A stretch of 64,000 nucleotides of DNA. It comes from Frigoribacterium sp. SL97 (GTDB taxonomy: Bacteria; Actinomycetota; Actinomycetes; Actinomycetales; Microbacteriaceae). Below, in pieces: positions 35,474 through 44,312 of this stretch. Made by a program: the position numbers and the translations under genes. Under the pieces are notes generated by a model. It did not search any database and had not been told where the DNA came from. It was given only the letters and a program-made list of their open reading frames with translations. Numbering within the stretch: position 1 is the first letter of the stretch; each line of letters starts with the position of its first letter. The stretch lies in NCBI RefSeq assembly GCF_026625765.1, contig NZ_CP113062.1:992001-1056000 (forward strand), in the 5' to 3' direction.

Positions 35474-36106
35474 TCAGCGGCGCGAGCGCTGCTTCCAGAA
35501 GCGGCCGGCGAGGCGCGCCAGACCGACCAGCGCGACCGACAGCACGGCGAGTGCGACGAGCAGCACGACCATGTAGAGCGCCACGGGGCCGTAGCCGCCC
35601 AGCGCCTCCGGGTCGTAGAAGGGGTAGGGGTAGAACGACGTGACGGCGCCGCGGACGAGCGAGTACACGCTGTAGAGGACGGGCACGACGAGGCCGAGGC
35701 CCGCAGCGGCCCAGGGCAGGCGACGGCCGACGGGCAGCACGAGCCAGTCGACCAGCACGGCGACGGGCATCACCATGTGCACGACGACGTTGACCCAGGG
35801 CAGCACGCCGCCGGCCACCTCGGTCAGCAGCAGGTTGAAGACGAGGCCGACGAACACCATGTTCACGACCGCGATCAGCCGGACCACGTCCCAGGCCCGG
35901 CTGCCGGGACGACGGAGCAGGGTGCGGACGCCGCCGACGGTGAAGACCACGACGGCGAACAGGTTGCTCAGATTCGTGAAGAACGAGAAGAAGTTGACGA
36001 CGCTGTAGTCGTTCTCGAGGGTGTCGGCGAACTGGGCGGAGACGGCCACGAGGGCGAGCGCGGCGAAGACGAACCGGTACGGGACCATGAGCTGAGCGCG
36101 CGTCAT
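35474..36106 (-). CDS. Pr6Pr-family membrane protein
   Basis: Integral membrane protein of 210 residues with six or seven helices and the family signature SVVNFFSFFTNLSNLFAVVVF, plus PWVNVVVHMVMPVAVLVDWL and SFYPYPFYDPEALGGYG. Function unknown. The start at 36106 has a TAGGGT -10 box (36113-36118) 6 bases upstream, so it appears leaderless. It is convergent with the YdeI gene. Confidence 0.88.
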   Translation of the reverse strand: MTRAQLMVPYRFVFAALALVAVSAQFADTLENDYSVVNFFSFFTNLSNLFAVVVFTVGGVRTLLRRPGSRAWDVVRLIAVVNMVFVGLVFNLLLTEVAGGVLPWVNVVVHMVMPVAVLVDWLVLPVGRRLPWAAAGLGLVVPVLYSVYSLVRGAVTSFYPYPFYDPEALGGYGPVALYMVVLLVALAVLSVALVGLARLAGRFWKQRSRR

Positions 36107-36178
36107 GTGCTCACCCTAGTGAGGCGGAGCCGACCCGTAGCCGCTCACGAGGTCATCGGGTCGACGCCGGCGTCCGGG

Positions 36179-36655
36179 TCAGGCCTGCTCGATCTTCTCG
36201 ATCAGGGTCGCCTTGGTGTGACGCGACACGTTGGTGATGCCCTTGGTGCGGGCGAGGGCGCGCAGCGCGACGAGGGTCTGCGCGTGCAGGTCGACGTGGG
36301 CGTCGTGACCGTCGGACAGCTGGACGGTGGTCTCGTCGACCTCGGGCAGGGGCGGAGTGTAGATCGAGCGCGGCTCGGCCGGGGTGGGGGACGGCGTGCT
36401 CGACGACGAACCGCTCGACGCCGAACCCTTCGAGTCCTGCACGGCACCCTTGGCCGTCTTCTTGGCGTCCTTCAAGCCGGACGTGGCGTCGTCGAGGGCG
36501 TTCTCGAGCGGCTTCACCGACGGGCGGCTCTTCTTGGCGAGCTTCTTGGCGCGACGCTTGGCCTCGGCGACCGCGGCGCGGGCATCGGTGACGGCGTCCT
36601 CGGCCTTGTCGTAGGCCTTGGCGGCGGATTTCTTGAGCTTCTTCTGGTCGGCCAT
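36179..36655 (-). CDS. Lys/Ala-rich histone-like protein with Rho_N-like C-terminus
   Basis: Protein of 158 residues. Residues 1-75 are Lys/Ala-rich and resemble histone H1 or coiled nucleoid proteins (KKLKKSAAKAYDKAEDAVTD, then KRRAKKLAKKSRPS). A Ser/Pro linker follows. The last about 35 residues (LVALRALARTKGITNVSRHT, then KATLIEKIEQ) resemble the Rho N-terminal/SAP-like fold. It is probably DNA- or RNA-binding, inferred from composition. The ATG at 36655 has a GAGAGGGG site. A second small gene lies just upstream on the same strand. Confidence 0.7.
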   Translation of the reverse strand: MADQKKLKKSAAKAYDKAEDAVTDARAAVAEAKRRAKKLAKKSRPSVKPLENALDDATSGLKDAKKTAKGAVQDSKGSASSGSSSSTPSPTPAEPRSIYTPPLPEVDETTVQLSDGHDAHVDLHAQTLVALRALARTKGITNVSRHTKATLIEKIEQA

Positions 36656-36725
36656 GGGATCGGCCCCTCTCTCGAACGTGCGGAAATCGTGCCTGTGAGC
36701 GTGGCACGCCCACCTGGGACGGCTG

Positions 36726-36995
36726 TCAGTCGACCGGCGTCGTCTTGCCGCTCGCGATGCGGTCCCGCTCGGCACGGAGCGACTCGATCGTCTCGGGATC
36801 GAGGAAGTCCACGAACGGGTTCGGCTGCCCCGTGCGGGCGGCCACCACCTCGGTGTAGGCGGCCGAGGCGCGGCGCACCTTCGCGGTGGCGCGACCGAGC
36901 CGTTTGGACGACGACGACTTCGCCGTGACGACCTCGGCGTGGTGCTCGAGGGCGTCGACGAGTTCGGCGAGCGCGGTGGGGATCTTCTTGGCCAT
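36726..36995 (-). CDS. Hypothetical protein, 89 residues
   Basis: Small, mixed-charge, probably helical protein (IPTALAELVDALEHHAEVVT, then AKSSSSKRLGRATAKVRRAS) with no membrane segment. No family recognised. It precedes the histone-like gene on the same strand by 70 bases and may share its promoter. The ATG at 36995 has an AGAGG site about 6 bases upstream. Confidence 0.65.
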   Translation of the reverse strand: MAKKIPTALAELVDALEHHAEVVTAKSSSSKRLGRATAKVRRASAAYTEVVAARTGQPNPFVDFLDPETIESLRAERDRIASGKTTPVD

Positions 36996-37147
36996 GCGGG
37001 GGCCTCTCGGGTGAGGGAAACGGGTGGCGGGGCGTCCCGGACCGGTCGGGAGTGGTCACGGACGCCGACCGGATCATCACCCCACCCGGAGAACGGCAGG
37101 TGAACGGACCCGCGGCGCGGGTGCGGACGCGGCTAGGCTCGCCTGCC

Positions 37148-37831
37148 GTGACGGGCGCGCGGGTGTGGCTGGTCGACCTCGACCTCGACCTCGACCTCGG
37201 CCGAGAACGCGACGCCGGCGCGCCTCCGGCGAGCGAGGTCTGCGACGCGCACGAACGGGCCCGCGCGGCGGCCTTCGTGGACGCGACCGACGCGCGTCGG
37301 TACCTGGCCTCGCATCGTGCGCTGCGCCTCCTGCTCTCGTCCGTGACCGGCCGGGAGGCCGGGTCGATCGAGTTCGGACGCGAGGCCTGTCGCTCGTGCG
37401 GTGGTCCGCACGGTCGGCCGGTGCCGGTGCCGTCGGACGACCTGCACGTGAGCCTCAGCCGGAGCGGTCGCTGGGCCGCCGTGGCGGTGCGGGCCGGGGC
37501 GCCCGTCGGCGTCGACGTCGAAGGGGCCCGTCCGGCCGGTGCGCTCGATCACCTCCGGCCCGACGTGAGCCCCGAGGACGTCGACGTGGACGTGCTGCGC
37601 GCCTGGGTGCGGAAGGAGGCGCTGCTCAAGTCGACGGGGGAGGGGCTGACCACCGCGATGTCGGCGCTCCGTCTGGGGCCCGGGCCCGGGGGCACGACCA
37701 CGGACGGTCGACGCGGACTGGTCCACGACCGGCGCTCGGCGACCGGGGTCCTCCTCGCCGTCGCCGGTCCGGCCCTGGACGCGGTCGAGTTCACCGACGT
37801 GACACCTGGGGTCCCTACCGTGCGGCCGTGA
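37148..37831 (+). CDS. 4'-Phosphopantetheinyl transferase (Sfp type)
   Basis: Enzyme of 227 residues that transfers the phosphopantetheine arm from coenzyme A to carrier domains. The magnesium-site motif is VGVDVEGARP, the C-terminal signature WVRKEALLKSTGEGL, and the N-terminal substrate region RARAAAFVDATDARRYLASHRALRLL. A GACCTC hexamer repeat near the start gives DLDLDLDL. The GTG at 37148 is chosen because a TAGGCT -10 box (37134-37139) lies 8 bases upstream. Its stop overlaps the synthetase start (GTGA), so it is dedicated to activating that enzyme's carrier domain. Confidence 0.92.
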   Translation: MTGARVWLVDLDLDLDLGRERDAGAPPASEVCDAHERARAAAFVDATDARRYLASHRALRLLLSSVTGREAGSIEFGREACRSCGGPHGRPVPVPSDDLHVSLSRSGRWAAVAVRAGAPVGVDVEGARPAGALDHLRPDVSPEDVDVDVLRAWVRKEALLKSTGEGLTTAMSALRLGPGPGGTTTDGRRGLVHDRRSATGVLLAVAGPALDAVEFTDVTPGVPTVRP

Positions 37832-40800
37832 GCCAGACACTGCCCGGCGTGATCGCCGGTTCGCCCGCGGCCCCCGCACCCCGGACGCTCGTCGACGTCC
37901 TGCGGGCCACGGCGCTCGAGCACCCGGACGCCTCGGCCCTCGAGGACGAGCGGGGTGCGTGGAGCTACGCGGAACTCGTCGTCCGCGTCGGAGCCGCTTC
38001 GCGCGCGCTCGCCGACGCCGGGGTGCGCCGCGGCGACCGGGTGGGCGTGCGCATGCCCTCGGGCGACTCGTCGCTCTACCTGACGATCCTCGCCGTCCTG
38101 GCCGCCGGGGCCGCCTACGTGCCGGTCGACGCCGACGACCCCGACGAGCGGGCCGCCCTGGTCTTCGGCGAGGCCGGCGTCGTGGGCATCGTCTCGGCGG
38201 GGGGACGCTTCACCCCGCGTGACGCCGACCGGCCGGAGAGCCTCGTGCTCGCCGCACCGGCCGGGCACGTCAGCGGGCGGGGCACGGCGCTCGCCGACGA
38301 CGACCGGTCGCCGACCCCGGACGACGACGCCTGGGTGATCTACACCTCGGGCTCGACCGGCACGCCGAAGGGCGTCGCCGCGAGTCATCGCTCGGCGGCC
38401 GCCCTGGCCGACGCCGAGGCGAGGATGTTCCTGTCGTCGCCCGGGGTCGATCCGCTGGGACCGGGCGACCGGGTGCTGGCCGGACTGTCGGTCGCGTTCG
38501 ACGCCTCGTGCGAGGAGATGTGGCTGGCCTGGCGCAGTGGCGCCTGCCTGGTGCCGGCCCCTCGCAGCCTCGTCCGGTCGGGTGCCGATCTCGGGCCGTG
38601 GCTCGTCACCCACGGCATCACCGTCGTCTCGACCGTGCCGACCCTCGCGGCCCTCTGGCCGGACGAGGCCCTCGAGAGCGTCCGGTTGCTGATCTTCGGC
38701 GGAGAAGCGCTCCCGCCCGAGATCGTCGACCGCGTCGTCGGCGACGACCGTGAGGTGTGGAACACCTACGGGCCGACCGAGTCGACCGTGGTGGCCACCG
38801 GGGCGCTGGTGCGTGCCGGAGAGACGGTGAGGATCGGTCTGCCGCTCGACGGGTGGGACGTCGCCGTCGTCGACGCCGAGGGCGACCCGGTCGCCGAGGG
38901 CGAGGTGGGCGAGCTGATCATCGGCGGCGTCGGCCTGGCCCGCTACCTCGACCCCGCCAAGGACGCCGAGAAGTACGCCCCGCACGAGCATCTCGGCTGG
39001 CAGCGCGCCTATCGCAGCGGTGACCTGGTGCGGTTCGACCGGGCCGGACTCGTGTTCCAGGGGCGGGCCGACGACCAGGTCAAGGTCGGCGGGCGCCGGA
39101 TCGAGCTCGGGGAGATCGAGACCGCGCTGCAGGCCCTGCCCGGGGTCGGCGGCGCCGCCGCGGCGGTGCGGACGACGGCGGCCGGCAACCAGGTGCTCGT
39201 CGGCTACCTCGCGGTCGCGTCCGCCGAGACCTTCGACCGAGGCGCCGCCCTCGCCCGCCTCCGGGACGGACTGCCGGCCGCGCTGGTGCCGCTGCTGGCG
39301 CTGGTCACCGGCGACCTGCCGACGAAGACGTCGGGCAAGATCGACCGCGACGCGCTGCCCTGGCCGTTGGTCGACTCGTCGACCGGTGGCGACGGGAGAG
39401 GTGGCCGGCCCGACGGTGCCGGTTCGATGACCCCGGTCGAGCAGCTCGTCGCCGACCGCTGGCGCGAGGTCCTCGGCGTGCCCGTCCCGGACGCCGACGC
39501 GAACTTCTTCGACCTCGGCGGGGGATCGCTGGCCGCCGCCCAGCTCGTGGCCCGGCTGCGCGAGCTCGACCCCGAGTTCACCGTCGCCGAGATCTACTCG
39601 CACCCCAGGCTCGGCGCGCTGGCCGAGGCGCTGACGGTGGCGGACGTCGACGACGAGGCCCCGCCGGCCGTGTTCCACCGGTCGGTGCCGACCCCGCGCC
39701 GCACCCAATGGCTGCAGACCCTGCTCGGGGTGCCCCTCCTCGTGCTGTCGGGTGCGCGCTGGCTGACCTACGCCCTGACCGCGAGCACCGTGCTGCGCTG
39801 GTGGAGCGGGTTCGACGCCCTGCCGGCGGTCGACGGCGGGCTGCTCGTCGTCGCGATCCTCGTGTTCGCGACCCCGCCGGGACGCAAGGCGATCTCGGTG
39901 TTGGCCTCGCGCCTCCTCCTCCGGGGGGTCGAGGCGGGCGATCATCCGCGCGGCGGCAGCGTGCACCTGAGGCTCTGGCTGGCCGAGCAGGTCGCGCACC
40001 AGATCGGGGCGGTCGGGCTCGCCGGCGCCCCGTGGATCAGTTACTACGCGCGGGCCCTCGGGGCTCGCATCGCACCCGACGTCGACCTGCACGCGCTGCC
40101 GCCCGTGACCGGCATGCTGCGCATCGGTCGCGGGGCGTCGGTCGAGCCCGAGGTCGACCTGGCCGGGCACTGGATCGACGGCGACGTCGTCCGCATCGGG
40201 GCGATCCGCATCGGTGCGGGCAGCACGATCGGCATGCGGAGCACCCTCCTGCCCGGCACCCGGATCGGCAAGGACGCCTCGATCGCGCCCGGGTCCGCGG
40301 TCTTCGGGCGGGTGCCCTCGGGTCAGCACTGGGCCGGTTCGCCGGCCGAGCGCATCGGCCGCACCCGCGCCTGGTGGCCGGAGGACCGACCCCCGGCACC
40401 CACCCGGTGGTTCGTCGCCTACGGGGCGTCGGCCGTCGTCGTCGCGTTGCTGCCGGTGGCGTCGCTGAGCGCAGGAGGCGCGGTCGTCGCGCTCGGCGTG
40501 CGGGGTGCGGGTTCGCTGACGGACGCGTGGTGGCGGGGCCTCGCCGTCCTGGTGCCGGGCACGCTCGTGGCCGGGCTGGTGGCCGCCGTGCTCGTCGTCG
40601 CGCTCACCCGCCTGTGGGCCCTCGGAGTGACCGAGGGCACCTTCGCGGTGCGGTCGAGGGTCGGCTGGCAGGTCTGGAGCACCGAACGCCTGCTCGACCT
40701 GTCGCGCACCCTGTTGTTCCCGCTCTACTCGAGCCTGTTCACGCCGGTCTGGCTGCGCCTGCTCGGGGCCGAGATCGGGCGGGACGTCGAGGCGTCGACC

Positions 40801-41820
40801 GTCCTGCTGCTGCCGTCGATGACGACCGTCCGCGACGGAGCCTTCCTGGCGGACGACACGCTCGTGGCGTCGTACGAGCTCGGCGGCGGCTGGCTGCGCG
40901 TGGCCCGGGCCGAGATCGGTCGGCGGGCGTTCCTGGGCAACTCGGGCATGACCGCCCCGGGCCACAAGGTGCCGAAGGACGGTCTGGTGGCCGTGCTCTC
41001 GTCGGCTCCGCGCAAGTCCAAGGCGGGGTCGTCGTGGCTCGGTTCACCCGCGGTGCGCCTGCGCCGCACGGTCGCCGTCGCCGACGAGACCCGCACCTTC
41101 CGCCCGGCCACGCACCTCCGGGTGGCCCGCATCGCGTGGGAGCTCAGCCGGGTCGTGCCCGTCGTCGTCACCTGCGGCATTGGCCTCGGCCTGGTCGTCG
41201 GACTGTGGGCGCTGGTCGACGCGATCGGGGTCGGCGCGACGGCCGCGGTCGGCGGCGTCGTGATGCTCGCCGTCGGGGCGGCGGCCGCCGGGGTCACGAC
41301 GCTCGCCAAGTGGGCGCTCGTCGGGCGCATCCGGGCCGGCGAGCACCCGCTCTGGTCGTCGTTCGTCTGGCGCAGCGAGGTGTCCGACACCTTCACCGAG
41401 ATGTGCGCGGCCCCCTGGTTCGCCCACGCGGCGGCCGGCACCCCGGCCCTCGTGTGGTGGCTGCGCTCGCTCGGGGCCTCGATCGGTCGCGGCGTGTGGA
41501 CCGACAGCTACTGGTTGCCCGAGGCCGACCTGGTGCGACTCGACGACGCGTCGACGGTGAATCGAGGATGCGTCGTGCAGACCCACCTGTTCCATGATCG
41601 AATCATGAGCATGGACACCGTCACCCTGGCCGCCGGCTCGACCCTCGGACCCCACAGCGTCGTGCTGCCCGCGGCCCGCCTGGGCGAACACGCCACGGTC
41701 GGACCCGCGTCGCTCGTCATGCGCGGCGAGGTCGTCCCCGTCGGCAGCCGGTGGAGCGGCAACCCGATCGGCCCGTGGCGGGACGTCACGTTCGCGGACT
41801 ACCACGCCGTCTCGCAGTGA
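37828..41820 (+). CDS. Pls/PosA-family nonribosomal peptide synthetase
   Basis: Membrane synthetase of 1330 residues with the Pls layout. The adenylation domain (about 15-510) shows YTSGSTGTPKG, VAFDASCEEMW, NTYGPTES, YRSGDLVR, VKVGGRRIELGEIE and PTKTSGKIDRDALP. A carrier domain follows with the phosphopantetheine Ser in FFDLGGGSLAAAQL (about 567). The C-terminal half has about six helices and three left-handed beta-helix (hexapeptide) segments, e.g. VRIGAIRIGAGSTIGMRSTL. In poly-lysine synthetase these tandem C domains iteratively link monomers. No thioesterase is present. The GTG at 37828 has a TACCGT -10 box 6 bases upstream and overlaps the PPTase stop. The substrate amino acid is not decoded here. 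Confidence 0.9.
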   Translation: MSQTLPGVIAGSPAAPAPRTLVDVLRATALEHPDASALEDERGAWSYAELVVRVGAASRALADAGVRRGDRVGVRMPSGDSSLYLTILAVLAAGAAYVPVDADDPDERAALVFGEAGVVGIVSAGGRFTPRDADRPESLVLAAPAGHVSGRGTALADDDRSPTPDDDAWVIYTSGSTGTPKGVAASHRSAAALADAEARMFLSSPGVDPLGPGDRVLAGLSVAFDASCEEMWLAWRSGACLVPAPRSLVRSGADLGPWLVTHGITVVSTVPTLAALWPDEALESVRLLIFGGEALPPEIVDRVVGDDREVWNTYGPTESTVVATGALVRAGETVRIGLPLDGWDVAVVDAEGDPVAEGEVGELIIGGVGLARYLDPAKDAEKYAPHEHLGWQRAYRSGDLVRFDRAGLVFQGRADDQVKVGGRRIELGEIETALQALPGVGGAAAAVRTTAAGNQVLVGYLAVASAETFDRGAALARLRDGLPAALVPLLALVTGDLPTKTSGKIDRDALPWPLVDSSTGGDGRGGRPDGAGSMTPVEQLVADRWREVLGVPVPDADANFFDLGGGSLAAAQLVARLRELDPEFTVAEIYSHPRLGALAEALTVADVDDEAPPAVFHRSVPTPRRTQWLQTLLGVPLLVLSGARWLTYALTASTVLRWWSGFDALPAVDGGLLVVAILVFATPPGRKAISVLASRLLLRGVEAGDHPRGGSVHLRLWLAEQVAHQIGAVGLAGAPWISYYARALGARIAPDVDLHALPPVTGMLRIGRGASVEPEVDLAGHWIDGDVVRIGAIRIGAGSTIGMRSTLLPGTRIGKDASIAPGSAVFGRVPSGQHWAGSPAERIGRTRAWWPEDRPPAPTRWFVAYGASAVVVALLPVASLSAGGAVVALGVRGAGSLTDAWWRGLAVLVPGTLVAGLVAAVLVVALTRLWALGVTEGTFAVRSRVGWQVWSTERLLDLSRTLLFPLYSSLFTPVWLRLLGAEIGRDVEASTVLLLPSMTTVRDGAFLADDTLVASYELGGGWLRVARAEIGRRAFLGNSGMTAPGHKVPKDGLVAVLSSAPRKSKAGSSWLGSPAVRLRRTVAVADETRTFRPATHLRVARIAWELSRVVPVVVTCGIGLGLVVGLWALVDAIGVGATAAVGGVVMLAVGAAAAGVTTLAKWALVGRIRAGEHPLWSSFVWRSEVSDTFTEMCAAPWFAHAAAGTPALVWWLRSLGASIGRGVWTDSYWLPEADLVRLDDASTVNRGCVVQTHLFHDRIMSMDTVTLAAGSTLGPHSVVLPAARLGEHATVGPASLVMRGEVVPVGSRWSGNPIGPWRDVTFADYHAVSQ

Positions 41821-43121
41821 CCGGTCCGGCGACGACCCCGGACGGCTACACGCCCGAGAGCGGCAACACCGGGTACGGCGTGCGCTCGTACGACCTCGTC
41901 GTCGGGTACCGCGTGGCGACGAACCGACTGGACGGCGTGGCGACGCTGACGGTCGTGCCGACCGAGGCCCTCCGCACGCTCGTGTTCGACCTGCTCCGCC
42001 TCCGTGCCGCGAAGGTGCGGGTGGACGGGCGCAAGGCGCGTCACGCGCAGTCGGCGACGAAGCTGACGGTGACGCTGCCCGAGGAGACCGTGCCGGGTGA
42101 GCCGGTCGAGGTGGTCGTCGAGTACGCGGGCTCGCCCGCACCTCGCCGCACCCGCTGGGGCACCCTCGGCTGGGAGGAGCTGACCGACGGTGCACTCGTC
42201 GCCTCGCAGCCGAACGGGGCGGCGACCTGGTTCCCGTGCAACGACGACCCGGCGGACAAGGCGACCTACCGGGTGCAGGTCACGACCGAGCAGCCCTACG
42301 CCGTCGTCGCCCACGGTGAGCTGACCGACCGGCACACGCGGTCCGGCCGCACGACCTGGGTCTACGAGCAGCCCGAGCCCACGGCGACGTACCTCGCGAC
42401 GGTGCAGATCGGCCGCTACGAGTTGGTGCCGGTCGTGCTCGCGGGGGTGCCCGGCGTCTTCGCCGGGGTGCCCGCGATGCGGTCCCGCATCGGTCGTGAC
42501 TTCGGCGAGGTGGCCGACATGATGGCCTGCTTCGTCGAGCGGTTCGGTCCGTACCCCTTCGCGTCGTACTCGGTGGTCGTCACCGACGACGACCTCGAGA
42601 TCCCGCTCGAGGCCCAGGGCCTCGCGATCTTCGGGGCGAACCACGCCGACGGGGCGGGCGGGTCGCGTCGGCTGATCGCGCACGAACTGGCGCACCAGTG
42701 GTTCGGCAACAGCGTGGGCCTGACGACCTGGCGCGACATCTGGCTGAACGAGGGCTTCGCCTGCTACGCCGAGTGGATCTGGTCCGAGGCCTCTGGCGGT
42801 CCGTCGGCCGCGCGCATCGCCGCCCAGACCCGCGCGCGGCTGGCCGGTCTGCCCCGCGACCTGCTCGTCGGCGACCCCGGCCCCGACCTCATGTTCGACG
42901 ATCGCGTCTACAAGCGCGGGGCGCTCGCGGTGCACGCGCTGCGCTCGGCGGTCGGCGACGTCGCGTTCTTCGACGTGCTGCGCGCCTGGACCGCCGAGCA
43001 CCGACACGGCGTGGCGACCACGGCCGACTTCGTCGCCCTCGCCACCCGCGTCTCCGGCCACCCCGTCGGACCGCTGCTGCGTCCCTGGCTCGACGAGCGG
43101 GCCCTGCCGCCGTCGCCGTGA
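41817..43121 (+). CDS. M1-family zinc metallopeptidase
   Basis: Peptidase of 434 residues. The zinc site is HELAHQWFGN (HEXXH, about 288) with the third ligand in NEGFACYAEWIW. The N-terminal beta domain (GYGVRSYDLVVGYRVATNRL) is followed by the catalytic domain; the usual C-terminal domain is reduced, giving a short form. No signal peptide is visible. Poly-lysine-degrading enzymes of Streptomyces are M1-family peptidases found with Pls, so a polymer-turnover or self-protection role is plausible. The GTG at 41817 overlaps the synthetase stop, showing translational coupling. Confidence 0.9.
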   Translation: MTGPATTPDGYTPESGNTGYGVRSYDLVVGYRVATNRLDGVATLTVVPTEALRTLVFDLLRLRAAKVRVDGRKARHAQSATKLTVTLPEETVPGEPVEVVVEYAGSPAPRRTRWGTLGWEELTDGALVASQPNGAATWFPCNDDPADKATYRVQVTTEQPYAVVAHGELTDRHTRSGRTTWVYEQPEPTATYLATVQIGRYELVPVVLAGVPGVFAGVPAMRSRIGRDFGEVADMMACFVERFGPYPFASYSVVVTDDDLEIPLEAQGLAIFGANHADGAGGSRRLIAHELAHQWFGNSVGLTTWRDIWLNEGFACYAEWIWSEASGGPSAARIAAQTRARLAGLPRDLLVGDPGPDLMFDDRVYKRGALAVHALRSAVGDVAFFDVLRAWTAEHRHGVATTADFVALATRVSGHPVGPLLRPWLDERALPPSP

Positions 43122-43136
43122 CGATAACGTGACGGC

Positions 43137-44249
43137 ATGACCGCCCCGACGCTGTCCGCACCGCCCGTGATCGCCCTGCTCCGCGACCTCGTCGCGATCG
43201 ACTCGACCAGCGGCTCACCGGGCGAGGCGGCCGTCCTGCGCCGCGTCGCCGCGGAGTTCGAGGGCGTCGAGGAGGCGCGGGTCGCCTTCGCCCCCGGGGC
43301 CGACGGTGAGCCCACGGCGCTGCTGGTCTCGCCGGTGGTCGTCGGCGCCGACAGGCCGCTGCTCGTCTTCGCGTCGCACGCCGACGTCGTGCCGGTGACC
43401 GACGCCTCGGCCTGGACCCACGATCCCTTCTCCTCGACCGTCGTGGGCGACCGCCTGTACGGGCGGGGTGCCTCGGACATGAAGTCTGGCCTGGCCGCCT
43501 CGATCGTCGCCGTGCGGGACCTCCTGCGCCAGGGTGCACCCGTCGCGCTCGCCGTCTCGACCGGTGAGGAGGTCGGCTGCCTCGGGGCTCCTGCCGTCGT
43601 CGACCTGCTCGCGGGCCTGCGCGTGGGGGCCGTGGTGATCCCCGAGTCGACCGACGGGCAGGTCGTGCTCGGTCACCGCGGCGCCCTCTGGGCGACCGTC
43701 CGCACCTCGGGCGTCGCCGCGCACGGCAGCACGCCCGAGCGGGGCCACAACGCGATCCTCGACCTGGTGACCGTGCTCGGGCGCCTGGACGACCTGCCGC
43801 TCTCGTCCCATGCCGACCTCGGGCGCGAGACGGTCAACGTCGGCGTCGTCTCGGGCGGCAGCGTGCCGAACATCGTGCCCGACGTCTGCGAGGCGCGCAT
43901 CGACCTCCGCGTCGTCCGGGACGACGTCGACGAACTCGTCGACTGGTGGCGTGGCCAGCCCGAGGTGACCGACGTCCGCGTCGACCTCGACCTGGCCGCC
44001 GTGTGGACCCCGCGCGACCATCCCTGGCTCGCCGGGCTCGACGCCCCGGTCTCGGAGGCGCCCGCGTCGTACTTCACGGATGCCTCGGTCCTCGTGCGGT
44101 CGCTCGAGGACGGGGTGCCCGTCGTGGTCTGGGGCCCGGGCGACCCCACCGTCGTCCACACGGTGGACGAGTCCGTGTCGGTCGAGGCGGTCCTGCGGGC
44201 CGTCGAGCAGTTCGGCCACGTCGGCGGGCGGTGGGCCGTCGAGCACTGA
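43137..44249 (+). CDS. M20-family hydrolase (ArgE/DapE/CPG2 type)
   Basis: Zinc-dependent amidohydrolase of 370 residues. Motifs are LLVFASHADVVPV (metal His/Asp), GRGASDMKSGLAAS (metal Asp), STGEEVGCLGA (catalytic Glu pair), VIPESTD and the C-terminal metal His in VHTVDESVSVE. A dimerisation lid lies in the middle. The ATG at 43137 has a TAACGT -10 box (43125-43130) 6 bases upstream, so it may start its own leaderless transcript. It could deacylate or cleave an amide product of the cluster. A 30-base tandem duplication covers the stop codon. Confidence 0.9.
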   Translation: MTAPTLSAPPVIALLRDLVAIDSTSGSPGEAAVLRRVAAEFEGVEEARVAFAPGADGEPTALLVSPVVVGADRPLLVFASHADVVPVTDASAWTHDPFSSTVVGDRLYGRGASDMKSGLAASIVAVRDLLRQGAPVALAVSTGEEVGCLGAPAVVDLLAGLRVGAVVIPESTDGQVVLGHRGALWATVRTSGVAAHGSTPERGHNAILDLVTVLGRLDDLPLSSHADLGRETVNVGVVSGGSVPNIVPDVCEARIDLRVVRDDVDELVDWWRGQPEVTDVRVDLDLAAVWTPRDHPWLAGLDAPVSEAPASYFTDASVLVRSLEDGVPVVVWGPGDPTVVHTVDESVSVEAVLRAVEQFGHVGGRWAVEH

Positions 44250-44302
44250 CCGACGCCCGACGGGGCGGACGGGCACTGACCGAGGCCCGACGGGGCGGTC
44301 GG
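44243..44302. repeat. Two tandem 30-base units over the M20 stop codon
   Basis: Units 44243-44272 and 44273-44302 differ at two positions; the first contains the TGA of the M20 gene and the second duplicates it downstream. Confidence 0.85.
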
Positions 44303-44312
44303 GTCAGGCGGG

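Noticed and set aside
37549..40965. Open reading frame of 1138 codons on the minus strand
   Set aside because: It is a shadow of the Pls/PosA-type synthetase: Arg/Gly/Asp-rich, no domain, and produced by the third-position GC bias of the real gene.
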